In this document: in pieces, positions 15,583-23,487 of the stretch
Layout: the number at the start of each line of letters is the position of its first letter
How positions within the stretch are numbered: the stretch's first letter is position 1
NCBI GenBank assembly: GCA_902762505.1
Contig: CACWOQ010000016.1
Location: 1 to 37,748, forward strand
Direction: 5' to 3'
Source of the DNA: an uncultured Ruminococcus sp.
Lineage (GTDB): Bacteria > Bacillota > Clostridia > Oscillospirales > CAG-272
Length of the DNA stretch: 37,748 nucleotides
The notes under the pieces: model-generated
Told to the model about the DNA's origin: nothing
Database searches by the model: none
What the model saw: only the letters and a program-made list of their open reading frames with translations
Program-made: the position numbers and the translations under genes

Positions 15583-16298
15583 GGATTCAAAAATATCTGT
15601 CCGACGCGGGCGTTGCGTCGCGCCGCGCCGCCGAAGCCGCCGTAGCCGACGGAAAAGTGACGGTAAACGGCAGAATATGCGAGACGGGACAGAAGGTCGG
15701 AGACGGAGACGTGATCGTCTACTGCGGACGTCGCGTCACCCGCGAAAACAAGAAAAAAATATACGTTATGCTCAACAAGCCGCGCGGATATGTGACGACG
15801 AACAAGGACGAGGGCGGCAGAAAGTGTACGGCTGATCTCGTCGCGGATCTGGGCGAACGGGTCTATCCCGTCGGCAGGCTCGACCGTGATTCTGAAGGCT
15901 TGCTGATACTTACAAACGACGGTGAGCTTGCGAACCTTCTGATGCATCCGAGCCACGAGATACCGAAGATCTACAACGTGCGCGTACGCGGCGCGGTCAC
16001 GGATGAACAGCTTGACGTTCTCAGATCTCCGCTTGAAATAGACGGATATAAGATCAAACCGGTAAACGTCGATATCATCGGCGCGACGGAGGTCAGCACG
16101 CTTCTCCGCTTCCGTCTGTATGAAGGACGGAACCGTCAGATCAGAAAGATGTGCGAGCAGGCGGGGCTTGCCGTATCGAGGCTCACGAGAGTCGCGATCG
16201 GAGATATCGCCATAGGTGATCTGCAGCCGGGAAAATACAAGCATCTCACGCCCGCGCAGGTCGCATACCTGTCAAAGCACGCAAAAAAACAGGATTAA
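15570..16298 (+). CDS. rluB: Pseudouridine synthase, RluB/RsuA family
   Basis: 242 aa. Converts a uridine in rRNA (in Bacillus, 23S U2633) to pseudouridine. It has an N-terminal S4 RNA-binding domain (residues 3-48, IQKYLSDAGVASRRAAE), then the synthase domain with catalytic Asp105 in PVGRLDRDSEGLLILTNDG and a late GRNRQIRKM motif. The start is a GTG at 15570, overlapping the carboxypeptidase gene by 13 nt, with GGAG 8 nt upstream. It is the last gene of this plus-strand series and faces the anti-sigma gene tail to tail. Confidence 0.93.
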   Translation: MEKIRIQKYLSDAGVASRRAAEAAVADGKVTVNGRICETGQKVGDGDVIVYCGRRVTRENKKKIYVMLNKPRGYVTTNKDEGGRKCTADLVADLGERVYPVGRLDRDSEGLLILTNDGELANLLMHPSHEIPKIYNVRVRGAVTDEQLDVLRSPLEIDGYKIKPVNVDIIGATEVSTLLRFRLYEGRNRQIRKMCEQAGLAVSRLTRVAIGDIAIGDLQPGKYKHLTPAQVAYLSKHAKKQD

Positions 16299-16305
16299 AA
16301 AAACG

Positions 16306-16406
16306 CCCGGCAGGCTAATTCTCATAAGGATAATGAGAGTCAGCGTCGGGAGCAAACCGAAAAGGCTCTGAACGGAGAAACTACGTTATTGATAGTTTCT
16401 CCGTTC
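16306..16406 (+). terminator. Cluster of hairpins between convergent genes, likely 3'-end/terminator
   Basis: Two good stems and one short stem follow rluB. First, 16306-16350 folds into a broken stem: CCCG/CGGG, GCT/AGC and ATTCTCAT/ATGAGAGT around loop AAGGATA. Second, GAGC...GCTC (16350-16368). Third, a 14-bp perfect stem, GAACGGAGAAACTA (16370-16383) with its complement (16393-16406), loop of 9 nt. No clean T-run follows; the nearest is GATTTTATAACTTTTG. The last stem is symmetric and may serve both strands. A structured RNA other than a terminator is not excluded. Confidence 0.5.
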
Positions 16407-16496
16407 TGCGATTTTATAACTTTTGTTGTTACATATGAAGTGAAAGGATGTTTGATTCCTGTGTTGATTCAGGCGATAAATCAGCCTTTTTCTATG

Positions 16497-17624
16497 TTAT
16501 TCCGCCATTGTTTCAGGTATCTGATTCGGGTCTTCCGGTATCGCCGTCACATACGCCGTCTGCTCGTCCTGCATATACTTTATATCCTCCTCGGGATATG
16601 GGACGAGTGAGAAATAGCTGTTCTCAAAATCAAATCCGTAATCGACCTCGGTCTTATCCGCCTTGTCGTAATCGGCTTTGAGCGCCGCGAGCTGTGCTTT
16701 CGTCACGATCATTATATTATAATGAGTTCCTGTCGGAGCGTGATAACCGCTGTAAATTCCGATACCGTTATACGCTCCGAAAGCGTATATACTAACGTAT
16801 GATACCGAGAAATACGTATTGTAAGCCTCTTGATACGCGGCTGACGCATATGACGATGCCTCTTCCGCCGCGACAAGGTCTTTATTTATAAGCTCTTTAT
16901 CGAAAACGCCGTCGTGATAGTATTTTGCTAAGAATTCTTCTCCCTGCTCTTCTGTTATACTGTCCTTTACCCAGCTTTCAAACGCGTCGGTATTTCCGGC
17001 GGCGCAGTATTCAAGCCGGCACAACGCTCTGAAAATCGGGTACGTTCTGTTATATTCGTCAATGTATTCTTTACACTTTTTGCCGTTATAAACGAACTCT
17101 TCGAAACTATCCGGTATATCTGTATTGAGCTTTGCCGTCACCGCAAACAGGTCGTCGTCCGACGCGGTCTGCAGTCTGTCGTATAACTCTCTTGTTATTT
17201 TTATGCCGTTCCAATCCGTTAACGTTTCAACGTCGGACGGCTCGTGCGCAAGCGCTGTATCGCCGCTCCAGATTATCCTGTCAAAGTATTCAAGTCTTAT
17301 CAGCGCGTTAAGCGATGAATCATTGGGCTTTATCACCGACGTTCCGTTCGTTACGTCTCCGGTTAATGGTGTTGTGACGGGATCGAGTGTGTTTTGCCTT
17401 ACAAAAAGCGGAAGAACGAGAGCGCAGGCGGTCACGATGACGGCAAACGACGCCGCGACGGGTATTATCCTCCATATCATCGGTTTTTTTCCGCTTTTGT
17501 TTTCGCCTAAAACCTTGTTTCTTATATTCTTTTCGTTTGTCTTCTCCGCTTTGACGGTGTCGAACATCCCGTCAAGGACCGCAGGATCGGCGTTTTGCAG
17601 AATTTCTTCTATATTTTTTTTCAT
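16497..17624 (-). CDS. Putative membrane anti-sigma factor paired with ECF sigma
   Basis: 375 aa. Residues 1-48 are cytoplasmic and helical (NIEEILQNADPAVLDGMFDT), residues 49-75 form one transmembrane segment, and the remaining 300 residues are extracytoplasmic. The gene overlaps the sigma gene by 4 nt (ATGA), the usual layout for a membrane anti-sigma factor and its sigma. No zinc-binding ZAS motif (HxxxCxxC) is seen, so the cytoplasmic part would be of a different type. The outer domain is rich in Tyr and charged residues, with no recognisable sensor fold. It ends 91 bp from the large hairpin shared with rluB. The function is inferred from gene order and topology only. Confidence 0.65.
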   Translation of the reverse strand: MKKNIEEILQNADPAVLDGMFDTVKAEKTNEKNIRNKVLGENKSGKKPMIWRIIPVAASFAVIVTACALVLPLFVRQNTLDPVTTPLTGDVTNGTSVIKPNDSSLNALIRLEYFDRIIWSGDTALAHEPSDVETLTDWNGIKITRELYDRLQTASDDDLFAVTAKLNTDIPDSFEEFVYNGKKCKEYIDEYNRTYPIFRALCRLEYCAAGNTDAFESWVKDSITEEQGEEFLAKYYHDGVFDKELINKDLVAAEEASSYASAAYQEAYNTYFSVSYVSIYAFGAYNGIGIYSGYHAPTGTHYNIMIVTKAQLAALKADYDKADKTEVDYGFDFENSYFSLVPYPEEDIKYMQDEQTAYVTAIPEDPNQIPETMAE

Positions 17625-18166
17625 ATTATGCCTCCGAGTATTTTACGCAGTTTTTCCATAGCTCTGTGCGCGCGGACGTCGACGTTTGACACGCTCATTT
17701 TAAGCTCCTTTGCTATCTGCTTCGAGCTTTGGCCTATGTAATACTTGCGGAAAATGATATCCGAATCGGGCGGACCGAGCAGTTTTATCTGCTCTGTTAC
17801 GACCTTTATTAACTCCTTTTCCGCCGCCGCGTCCTCAACGCTGAACGTATCGGGTACATCAATCATCCCGTCGTCGTCAAGCGGTATGGTTGATAATTTA
17901 TCCCTCGCGGCGTTTGATGCGAGGTTTTTTGCCATAACGCCGAGGTACGTTTTAAGCGAGGATCTTTGCGGGTCGTATTTGTCAAAGCTTTTTGAGAAAC
18001 GGATGAACACGTCGCTCACACAGTCCTCTATTTCGGACGAATCGCATACCTCACAAAGCCTGCTTTTGACTATTGCAAAAACAAAGCCCGTGTATTTTTT
18101 CAAAACCTGCTCCATGCCCTTGTTTTTGTCGGAGTGAAGCAGTTTTATCAATGCGCCGTCTTCCAT
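17621..18166 (-). CDS. ECF RNA polymerase sigma factor
   Basis: 181 aa from the ATG at 18166, chosen because AAAGGAGACGG lies just upstream; an in-frame start 27 nt earlier has no site. Region 2 (about residues 31-95) includes EIEDCVSDVFIRFSK and SLKTYLGVMAKNLASNAARD. Region 4 (about 130-176) has the helix-turn-helix SSKQIAKELKMSVSNVDVRAHRAMEKLR. Such factors direct RNA polymerase to a small envelope- or stress-related regulon and usually control their own operon. The partner is the downstream membrane protein. Upstream is a long gene-free stretch without a convincing sigma-A promoter, consistent with an alternative promoter. Confidence 0.9.
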   Translation of the reverse strand: MEDGALIKLLHSDKNKGMEQVLKKYTGFVFAIVKSRLCEVCDSSEIEDCVSDVFIRFSKSFDKYDPQRSSLKTYLGVMAKNLASNAARDKLSTIPLDDDGMIDVPDTFSVEDAAAEKELIKVVTEQIKLLGPPDSDIIFRKYYIGQSSKQIAKELKMSVSNVDVRAHRAMEKLRKILGGII

Positions 18167-18577
18167 AGACCGTCTCCTTTTGAATCGATTCACTATTATA
18201 TACCCGGAAATTCAGTCAATCTTACGTTTTTACATAATAATTCTCCTTTTCAATTAGAGTATGCCGTTTTTATCGCGATTTGCAGGTGTTTTTTTATCTC
18301 CGATAACGCAATACCGTATTTTTTCAGCTTACATCATTTGTTGAAAGAGACTGCGCGATAGCGGATATTCCCGATATTGCGGGTTTCGCATTTGTGGTAC
18401 GGCGGCACAGCCGCCGCCCAAACACATCGTGCCAAGCCCGAACCCTTTAAAATCGTTTCAAAAAGTACAAATAATACAGAAAAAGACGGGCATTTTACTG
18501 CCCGTCCGATTTCCGGGACAAGTTCATACTGTTATCTTCTTTATGAAAAACAGGCTGTACTGGCGTTTTTTGATCCT
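18167..18577. other. 411-bp intergenic stretch between ECF sigma gene and glycosidase gene
   Basis: It holds the leader of the sigma gene (18167-18300, AT-rich), a stretch of unknown content (18300-18420), and the terminator of the glycosidase gene (18478-18506). On the minus strand a TATAAT (18195-18200) has a TTGACT (18214-18219) only 13 bp away, which is too close for sigma-A. A GC-rich hairpin, GGCGG-CACAG-CCGCC (18401-18415), stands alone without a T-run. No reading frame of convincing composition and no tRNA-like fold was found. Confidence 0.5.
18478..18506 (-). terminator. Intrinsic terminator of phosphodiester glycosidase gene
   Basis: On the minus strand an 8-bp stem, GACGGGCA with TGCCCGTC (18485-18506 in plus coordinates) around a 6-nt loop, is followed by TTTTTCTG. 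It lies 72 bp beyond the stop of the glycosidase gene. Confidence 0.85.
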
Positions 18578-20725
18578 TTATTTCTTCTTTTTCACGATCA
18601 CTATGCCGATCGCCGCCGCGACCGCCGCCGCGGCTATGATCCCGATTATGATAAACGGGTTTACGCCGGATGACGGCTGCACGGTCGTGTCCGTATCGAC
18701 GGAAGGCTCTGTTTCCGCTTCAGTTACGGTCGGTTCAGCTTCCGTTTGCGTATCTTCGGCGTCCGTCACGGTCCCGGCGTCGGTTTTCGTGACAGGGTCG
18801 GTCGCAGGCTCCGTCTCAGGCTCGGTTGTCTCCTCCGTCGTCTCCTCGATCTCGCCGTTAAGCACGCCGACTGCGTGCTCCGCCTGCTCTTTCGCCTCCT
18901 CGACGGTCTTGCTGAAGAATATCTCATGGACGTACATCACGTCGCCTTCGGACGCGCCGGTAAAGAAATCAAGTCTTATACCGGTACCGCTTCCCTTCCA
19001 TTTGGAAACGTTTTTCGCGTTGATGCTTACGTACTCGTATTTTCCCGTGGCGCGGACGCTGCCGGTCGCCGACTGACCGCCTTCCGGACCTCCGCCGTTC
19101 GCGCAGAAGAATATCTCGGTTGAATACGTGCTGCGGCTGTTTTTCTCCGGGAGCTTGTACACGACCGTGGCGATCTTGTATTCGTCCGCGTTTACCGTAT
19201 CCGTTGCAAACTGGTAGTTCAGCATAAGAAACGGGTCGTTTGTTTTGAGTCCCGTCGCCGTAAGCTTCAAATCGTTGTTTTCCCACTCCGCCGTACATTC
19301 GTTTTTCATTCCGGATACGGCGTCAACGTATGCGGCTGTCGGGAATTTCAGATCGTACATCGAAAGCTCCACGGTCTCGGGCACTTTATACTCAAATTCG
19401 CCCTGTGCGGCGCGCTCCGCGCCGAACGACAGGATGATCGAATTGTTTACCGTTCTGTCGGAGCCGTCAGACGGCTTGTTGACCGTTTTCAGCTGCTTGT
19501 AATCGGAAGGATCTGCGACCGTCATGGTGGTAGAGCCGCCTCCGTCCACGAGGAACGCGTTGTAGAGCTTGAGATCCTTTGCAAGCTGTGCAAGTGTTCC
19601 GGTAGACGCGCCGACGGAGTAGCCCTTCTGTCTGCCGTCTATCGTTATCATAACGACCTTTTTATCGTAAGTCGTGCCGATGATCGTCGACGGATAGTTT
19701 GCGCCCTCGCCCGTGCCCATACCGGTCAGCTTGCCGCCGACGACGAACTGTATGTGTCCGCCGACGCAGTTTGTGACTCTCTGCCAAAGCGCGTCGTTTC
19801 CTTCTTTATCGCCGACATTGACTTTTATATTGATCCTGTCGCCGATCTCAAAGCCTTTGATCCTTTCAACTCTGTTTCCGCGCGCCGTCAGTATCATCTG
19901 CTTTGCGTTGAGCAGCGGAGGATCCGCGTCGTCCGGTCCGTATATCGCCTTTACTGTACCGGTAATATCGGCGCCGTGACAGATCTTATAATCCGAATCG
20001 AATTCAACGAGCACCTCATACGCGTCGTCCAGGGCGAAATTGTTCAGCCCCTTCATCGCCTTGTCGGTATACATGACGAGAGCATTGTTTGCCGGGAGAC
20101 GGTTTATGCCGTCTGCTTTTGTCTCCGTGTTTTTATCCGTGTCCGTTACCGTCACGGTCGCGTACGGATTGCCCATCACGGGGATGAAATCGTCAGTCAC
20201 GCCGAAGGACCAGAATTCGCCCTCATAAGGCGTTTCCTGCGTCATATGAGCGGTAGAATAGATCTCGCCGTCGGACATATTGAACCCGCGCGATACCGGA
20301 AAACTCCTCTTTACCACCGCGTCCGAGTAACCGCCGTATTTCGTGCCGCTGCCCAGCACGCGCGCGTGAGCGTACGTGACCATCCACATATCGCCGTTTA
20401 CGCCGACGATAGCCGTTTTGCCGTTGTTTTCCTTTGTGAACGCGCTCATCACGCTTTTCGTTGTGGCAAGCTTTACGGCGCAGTCGTTCGGGTACACGAC
20501 GTCGAGATAAAGATCTCTCTGCGCAAGATCGAACTGCACTATGTTTATCTTCTGCAAGCCGTACGGGCTTGACGCGGGAGTTTCAACGTATATCCTCTCC
20601 ACACCGGGATAAAGCTCTTCGGCATTCCGGAACTGCTCGCCTTTGAGCGGAGCGGAAGCGAACGCGGATCCGCAGAGCAGCACGGCAAGCAGTAGTATTG
20701 AAATCAAGCTCTTGACCGTCTTCAT
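18578..20725 (-). CDS. Surface-anchored phosphodiester glycosidase (NAGPA/DUF2233)
   Basis: 715 aa. Residues 1-24 are a signal peptide (KSLISILLLAVLLCGSAFAS). The NAGPA domain, about residues 45-430, carries GVNGDMW (about 106-112) and the glycine-rich FLVDGGGSTTMTV (about 391-403). This family includes the lysosomal uncovering enzyme and bacterial enzymes acting on phosphodiester-linked sugars or exopolysaccharide. A beta-sandwich follows (about 450-610), then a Thr/Glu-rich stalk (about 620-685), a transmembrane helix (about 688-709) and a KKKK tail, so the enzyme is displayed on the cell surface. AGAGGT sits 7 nt before the ATG. It is a single-gene unit with its own promoter and terminator, divergent from the next gene. 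The substrate could be a teichoic-acid-like or capsular phosphodiester polymer. Confidence 0.87.
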   Translation of the reverse strand: MKTVKSLISILLLAVLLCGSAFASAPLKGEQFRNAEELYPGVERIYVETPASSPYGLQKINIVQFDLAQRDLYLDVVYPNDCAVKLATTKSVMSAFTKENNGKTAIVGVNGDMWMVTYAHARVLGSGTKYGGYSDAVVKRSFPVSRGFNMSDGEIYSTAHMTQETPYEGEFWSFGVTDDFIPVMGNPYATVTVTDTDKNTETKADGINRLPANNALVMYTDKAMKGLNNFALDDAYEVLVEFDSDYKICHGADITGTVKAIYGPDDADPPLLNAKQMILTARGNRVERIKGFEIGDRINIKVNVGDKEGNDALWQRVTNCVGGHIQFVVGGKLTGMGTGEGANYPSTIIGTTYDKKVVMITIDGRQKGYSVGASTGTLAQLAKDLKLYNAFLVDGGGSTTMTVADPSDYKQLKTVNKPSDGSDRTVNNSIILSFGAERAAQGEFEYKVPETVELSMYDLKFPTAAYVDAVSGMKNECTAEWENNDLKLTATGLKTNDPFLMLNYQFATDTVNADEYKIATVVYKLPEKNSRSTYSTEIFFCANGGGPEGGQSATGSVRATGKYEYVSINAKNVSKWKGSGTGIRLDFFTGASEGDVMYVHEIFFSKTVEEAKEQAEHAVGVLNGEIEETTEETTEPETEPATDPVTKTDAGTVTDAEDTQTEAEPTVTEAETEPSVDTDTTVQPSSGVNPFIIIGIIAAAAVAAAIGIVIVKKKK

Positions 20726-20760
20726 GACAATGACCTCTTTTACAGTAATTTTGTATTCCT

Positions 20761-20789
20761 ATTTTACCACAGCCCCCGCATAATGTCAA
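20761..20789 (-). promoter_or_regulatory. Sigma-A promoter of glycosidase gene
   Basis: On the minus strand, consensus TTGACA (20784-20789) and TAAAAT (20761-20766) have a 17-bp spacer. The start would be near 20754, giving a leader of about 30 nt that contains the AGAGGT site. Confidence 0.85.
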
Positions 20790-20811
20790 CGGGATTTTTT
20801 AATTTAAGTCC

Positions 20812-20840
20812 TTGACATACGGCTTTGTATATGATATATT
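20812..20840 (+). promoter_or_regulatory. Sigma-A promoter of PH-like membrane protein gene
   Basis: Consensus TTGACA (20812-20817), 17-bp spacer, TATATT (20835-20840). The predicted start near 20847 lies after the first in-frame ATGs (20825 and 20831) and so supports the ATG at 20858 as the true start. Confidence 0.85.
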
Positions 20841-20857
20841 CTGTATTGGAGGTATAT

Positions 20858-21535
20858 ATGGAATATAAAAAGAACTTAAAGTATTTTGAAAACAAAAAGC
20901 TCATGCTCTACGGCAGCGCGGCTCTGCTCGTTCTCGGACTTTTCCTTTGGTTCGGTCCGTTCTGGAGCAGGGACAACCACTACGTAATGTACATCATCTC
21001 CGTTATATCGATAATAGCCGGCGGCGTTATTTTTGCCGTCACGGTCAGCTCACGGTCGAGCGACAAGAAGATCGATGAGCAGGTAACTGAAGCATTCAAG
21101 CTTTTTGACGAGGAGACGGATGAAAAGTTTGATCTCTATGAAAGACAGCTCAATTATATCACTCCGGCGGAATTCGAGGGCTATAAATATTTTGAGGGTT
21201 CGATGCTCCGCCGCGACAGATCAGGACGATACAGGACCGACGTTTACGTAAAGAACCGCGTCTGCTTCACGGCTGACACACTTGTCATCGCAAGCCGGCA
21301 GATCTCGCTGATATGCGACGAAACGGTCGACAACAGCCGCGAGATTCCGTATGCCGATATCAAAAGCGCTTCAGCGCCTGACGGTGTGACAGCCTACGGA
21401 AAAGTGAAGATCGCATATCAGAACTTCACACTGCAGCTCAACAACGGCGACGTGCTCGTATATCAGGCGAAGCCGTCGCAGGCGGTCGACCAGCTCGTCT
21501 CCGACGTCAATCATCAGATAGAAAGACACAGATGA
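20858..21535 (+). CDS. Two-helix membrane protein with soluble PH-like tail, unknown function
   Basis: 225 aa from the ATG at 20858, which has GGAGGT 5 nt upstream and lies just inside the transcript. Two transmembrane segments (about residues 15-37 and 43-63) form a hairpin. A soluble cytoplasmic part of about 160 residues follows. In its second half, alternating strands (VCFTADTLVIASRQISLI, IPYADIKSA, VKIAYQNFTLQL, GDVLVYQA) and a final helix ending QIERHR resemble a bacterial PH-like (bPH) fold. This is fold guessing by pattern, not a database match. It is a one-gene unit with strong promoter and terminator, divergent from the glycosidase. Confidence 0.7.
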   Translation: MEYKKNLKYFENKKLMLYGSAALLVLGLFLWFGPFWSRDNHYVMYIISVISIIAGGVIFAVTVSSRSSDKKIDEQVTEAFKLFDEETDEKFDLYERQLNYITPAEFEGYKYFEGSMLRRDRSGRYRTDVYVKNRVCFTADTLVIASRQISLICDETVDNSREIPYADIKSASAPDGVTAYGKVKIAYQNFTLQLNNGDVLVYQAKPSQAVDQLVSDVNHQIERHR

Positions 21536-21563
21536 CGCGGCGGCTCGGCAGACTGCTGAGGAT

Positions 21564-21604
21564 ACCGGCTGAAACAGGATAAACCTGTTTCAGCCGGTGT
21601 TTTC
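21564..21604 (+). terminator. Intrinsic terminator of PH-like membrane protein gene
   Basis: A perfect 15-bp stem, ACCGGCTGAAACAGG (21564-21578) with its complement (21584-21598), loop ATAAA, followed by GTTTTC. It separates the membrane protein from the second ECF operon. Confidence 0.9.
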
Positions 21605-21707
21605 AACAGCCGAAAACCGCATTTACAATTTATTTACAATTATTCCTGTTACCTTTTCCCCGCCCCGTCCGTTTTATATTATGAAGTCTATACAGGAGGT
21701 CTGCAAC

Positions 21708-22247
21708 ATGCTTTTATTTTTGCCCGACACGATGAGCGTCGACGACAAACAGCGCATTTCGAAGCTGTACGAAAAACACAGCAGAAGACTGTTTGCTGCG
21801 GCAAAAGCCGTGACGGGAAACGCAAGCGATGCGGAAGACGCCGTTCAGAACGCATTCGTATCCGTCGTGAAAAACGTCGGGCACATAAATATCGACGACG
21901 AGGAGGCAACGCGCGGATATCTGCTCACCGTTGTGAAAAACGAGGCGATAAACATACTGCGCAAGCGCAAAGACAGCGAACCGGTCGACGAAATGACCGG
22001 TTTAGCCGACGACTGCGACGTCGAATTTCTGACGGAGAAACGCGAAGTATACGAGTACGCGGTCAAGATCATGTCGGAAATGGACGAAAGATACCGTGCG
22101 CCGCTCTACATGACCGTCGTAATGGGCTATTCGGCGAAAGAAGCGGCAAAGATACTCGGCAGATATCATAAAACGGTCAAGGTACAGATAAGCAGAGCGA
22201 GAAAGATGCTCGCGGACGCATTGACGGAGGCGGGATATGAGTTATAA
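21708..22247 (+). CDS. ECF RNA polymerase sigma factor (second)
   Basis: 179 aa. The start at 21708 is fixed by AGGAGGT 7 nt upstream; earlier in-frame starts (from 21597, inside the terminator) are unsupported. Region 2 (about residues 18-87) includes YEKHSRRLFAAAKAV, DAEDAVQNAFVSVVKN and YLLTVVKNEAINILRKRK. Region 4 (about 121-172) includes YRAPLYMTVVMGYSAKEAAK and VKVQISRARKMLADAL. It overlaps the membrane partner gene by 11 nt. The leader (21605-21707) contains two TTTACAATT-type repeats but no clear sigma-A pair, so it may be self-regulated. It differs in sequence from the ECF factor at 17.6-18.2 kb. Confidence 0.9.
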   Translation: MLLFLPDTMSVDDKQRISKLYEKHSRRLFAAAKAVTGNASDAEDAVQNAFVSVVKNVGHINIDDEEATRGYLLTVVKNEAINILRKRKDSEPVDEMTGLADDCDVEFLTEKREVYEYAVKIMSEMDERYRAPLYMTVVMGYSAKEAAKILGRYHKTVKVQISRARKMLADALTEAGYEL

Positions 22248-23487
22248 ATTCACATTGAGAGACGTTGTGCTCGAAGCGAGCGAAAGAGAGTTTTTCTCGA
22301 CCATGCCCGATTATGAATGGGTAAGCTCCGAAAAGCATACTGCGGCTATAAAAAAGCTGTTTGAAAGGAAGCCGTCGCTGTTTGAAAAGATCGGCTCGTC
22401 GCCTTTATACAAGGGGATCACGGTCGCCGCGGCGGTCGTGTTGATACTCGGTGCGCTGATAGCGATAAGGCCGGTAAGAGAAGCCGTCGCTTCCCTGTTC
22501 ACAGGCACGCCCGACACCACGAGTGTCGGAGAACTGACGAGTCCAGACGAAACGGACGAGGGATCGGGACTGATCACGGAGGCGGACACGACAACCGAGC
22601 TGAACGTGACTGATCCTGACGATCAAAACGGCGCGCCGCCGGCGCATCTCTGCGTGACGTGCGGCGACGTTACGGTATATCCCGACGTATATCTGATGTG
22701 GACTGAGAAATATGACGACAAATCGGGGGGATGGTTGTCCGGAGACGGGTTCGGCACGGATGATCACGTCCCGCTGCTTCACGGAAACAAGATCAGCATC
22801 GGGTATGAAGGATATGACGGCCGCGCGAGCGTAAGCGTACGTCTCGACGGCAATGACGAGCTCGTATCGGCTTCCGTTGACGAGGTCAACACGTTCCTCG
22901 GTACCGCCGATAAAGGCGTATACCGCTTCACCGTCTCGTATCTGTTGACCGGACGTCTGATAGACGGCATATATGAAAAAACGTGTTTTCAGTACCTGTT
23001 CGACGTCGAGGTAAATAACGGGCAGGAAACGGTTTCGTTCGATGATAAAAGCGGTTCTTCTCCCGTTTATCTCAGCGTGAAAAGCGGTAATTACACGATC
23101 TATCCGGAGTCATATCCGGGCTTTTCGGAAATTTATGACGATGAAGAAGAAGTATGGCTGATGTGTGACCCGGTCGGCATCGGAAACGCCGAAAACGTTC
23201 CGCTTATCAGATACACGGACAGCGACATTTTCATCGACTATGACGACAGATTTAACGGACCGCTCGACGTCAGCGGGATCAACGTTGTTTATTATATCAA
23301 AGATGAAGAATACCGCATTGCATTTGGCGATATAAACGCGTTTCTGAACAGCGCGGACGACGGGGTTTACCGTTTTGCCGTATCGTTTATAATCAACGGG
23401 CGTTATATCGACAATACGTACGAAAGATCTGAGTGGATATACCCGTTTGACGTTGAAGTAAAAAAAGGAAACGGAACCGGTGTTTGA
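22237..23487 (+). CDS. Membrane anti-sigma-like protein with two tandem extracellular repeats
   Basis: 416 aa. Residues 1-59 are cytoplasmic, 60-78 are a transmembrane helix, and a Thr/Asp/Glu-rich linker runs to about 130. The outer part consists of two homologous units of about 120-140 residues: unit 1 about 137-257, unit 2 about 264-410. Shared landmarks in both are VYPD/IYPE, a VPLL/VPLI strand, VNTFLGTADKGVYRF against INAFLNSADDGVYRF, GRLIDGIYE against GRYIDNTYE, and a terminal PFDVEV/LFDVEV. The ATG overlaps the end of the sigma gene, so it is the likely anti-sigma or sensor partner. No ZAS zinc motif is present. The repeat units look like beta-sandwiches that could bind a ligand; none is known. 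Confidence 0.7.
   Translation: MSYKFTLRDVVLEASEREFFSTMPDYEWVSSEKHTAAIKKLFERKPSLFEKIGSSPLYKGITVAAAVVLILGALIAIRPVREAVASLFTGTPDTTSVGELTSPDETDEGSGLITEADTTTELNVTDPDDQNGAPPAHLCVTCGDVTVYPDVYLMWTEKYDDKSGGWLSGDGFGTDDHVPLLHGNKISIGYEGYDGRASVSVRLDGNDELVSASVDEVNTFLGTADKGVYRFTVSYLLTGRLIDGIYEKTCFQYLFDVEVNNGQETVSFDDKSGSSPVYLSVKSGNYTIYPESYPGFSEIYDDEEEVWLMCDPVGIGNAENVPLIRYTDSDIFIDYDDRFNGPLDVSGINVVYYIKDEEYRIAFGDINAFLNSADDGVYRFAVSFIINGRYIDNTYERSEWIYPFDVEVKKGNGTGV

Noticed and set aside
18195..18219. TTGACT and TATAAT hexamers upstream of the first ECF sigma gene
   Set aside because: The spacer is only 13 bp, too short for a sigma-A promoter; kept only as a remark on the intergenic region.
18401..18415. GGCGG-CACAG-CCGCC hairpin as a terminator
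   Set aside because: The stem is 5 bp with no T-run on either side. A better terminator lies at 18478-18506.
21605..21707. ECF-type promoter (GTTACC ... CGTC) upstream of the second ECF sigma gene
   Set aside because: The two elements are only about 12 bp apart, whereas ECF promoters need about 16; support is too weak for a feature.
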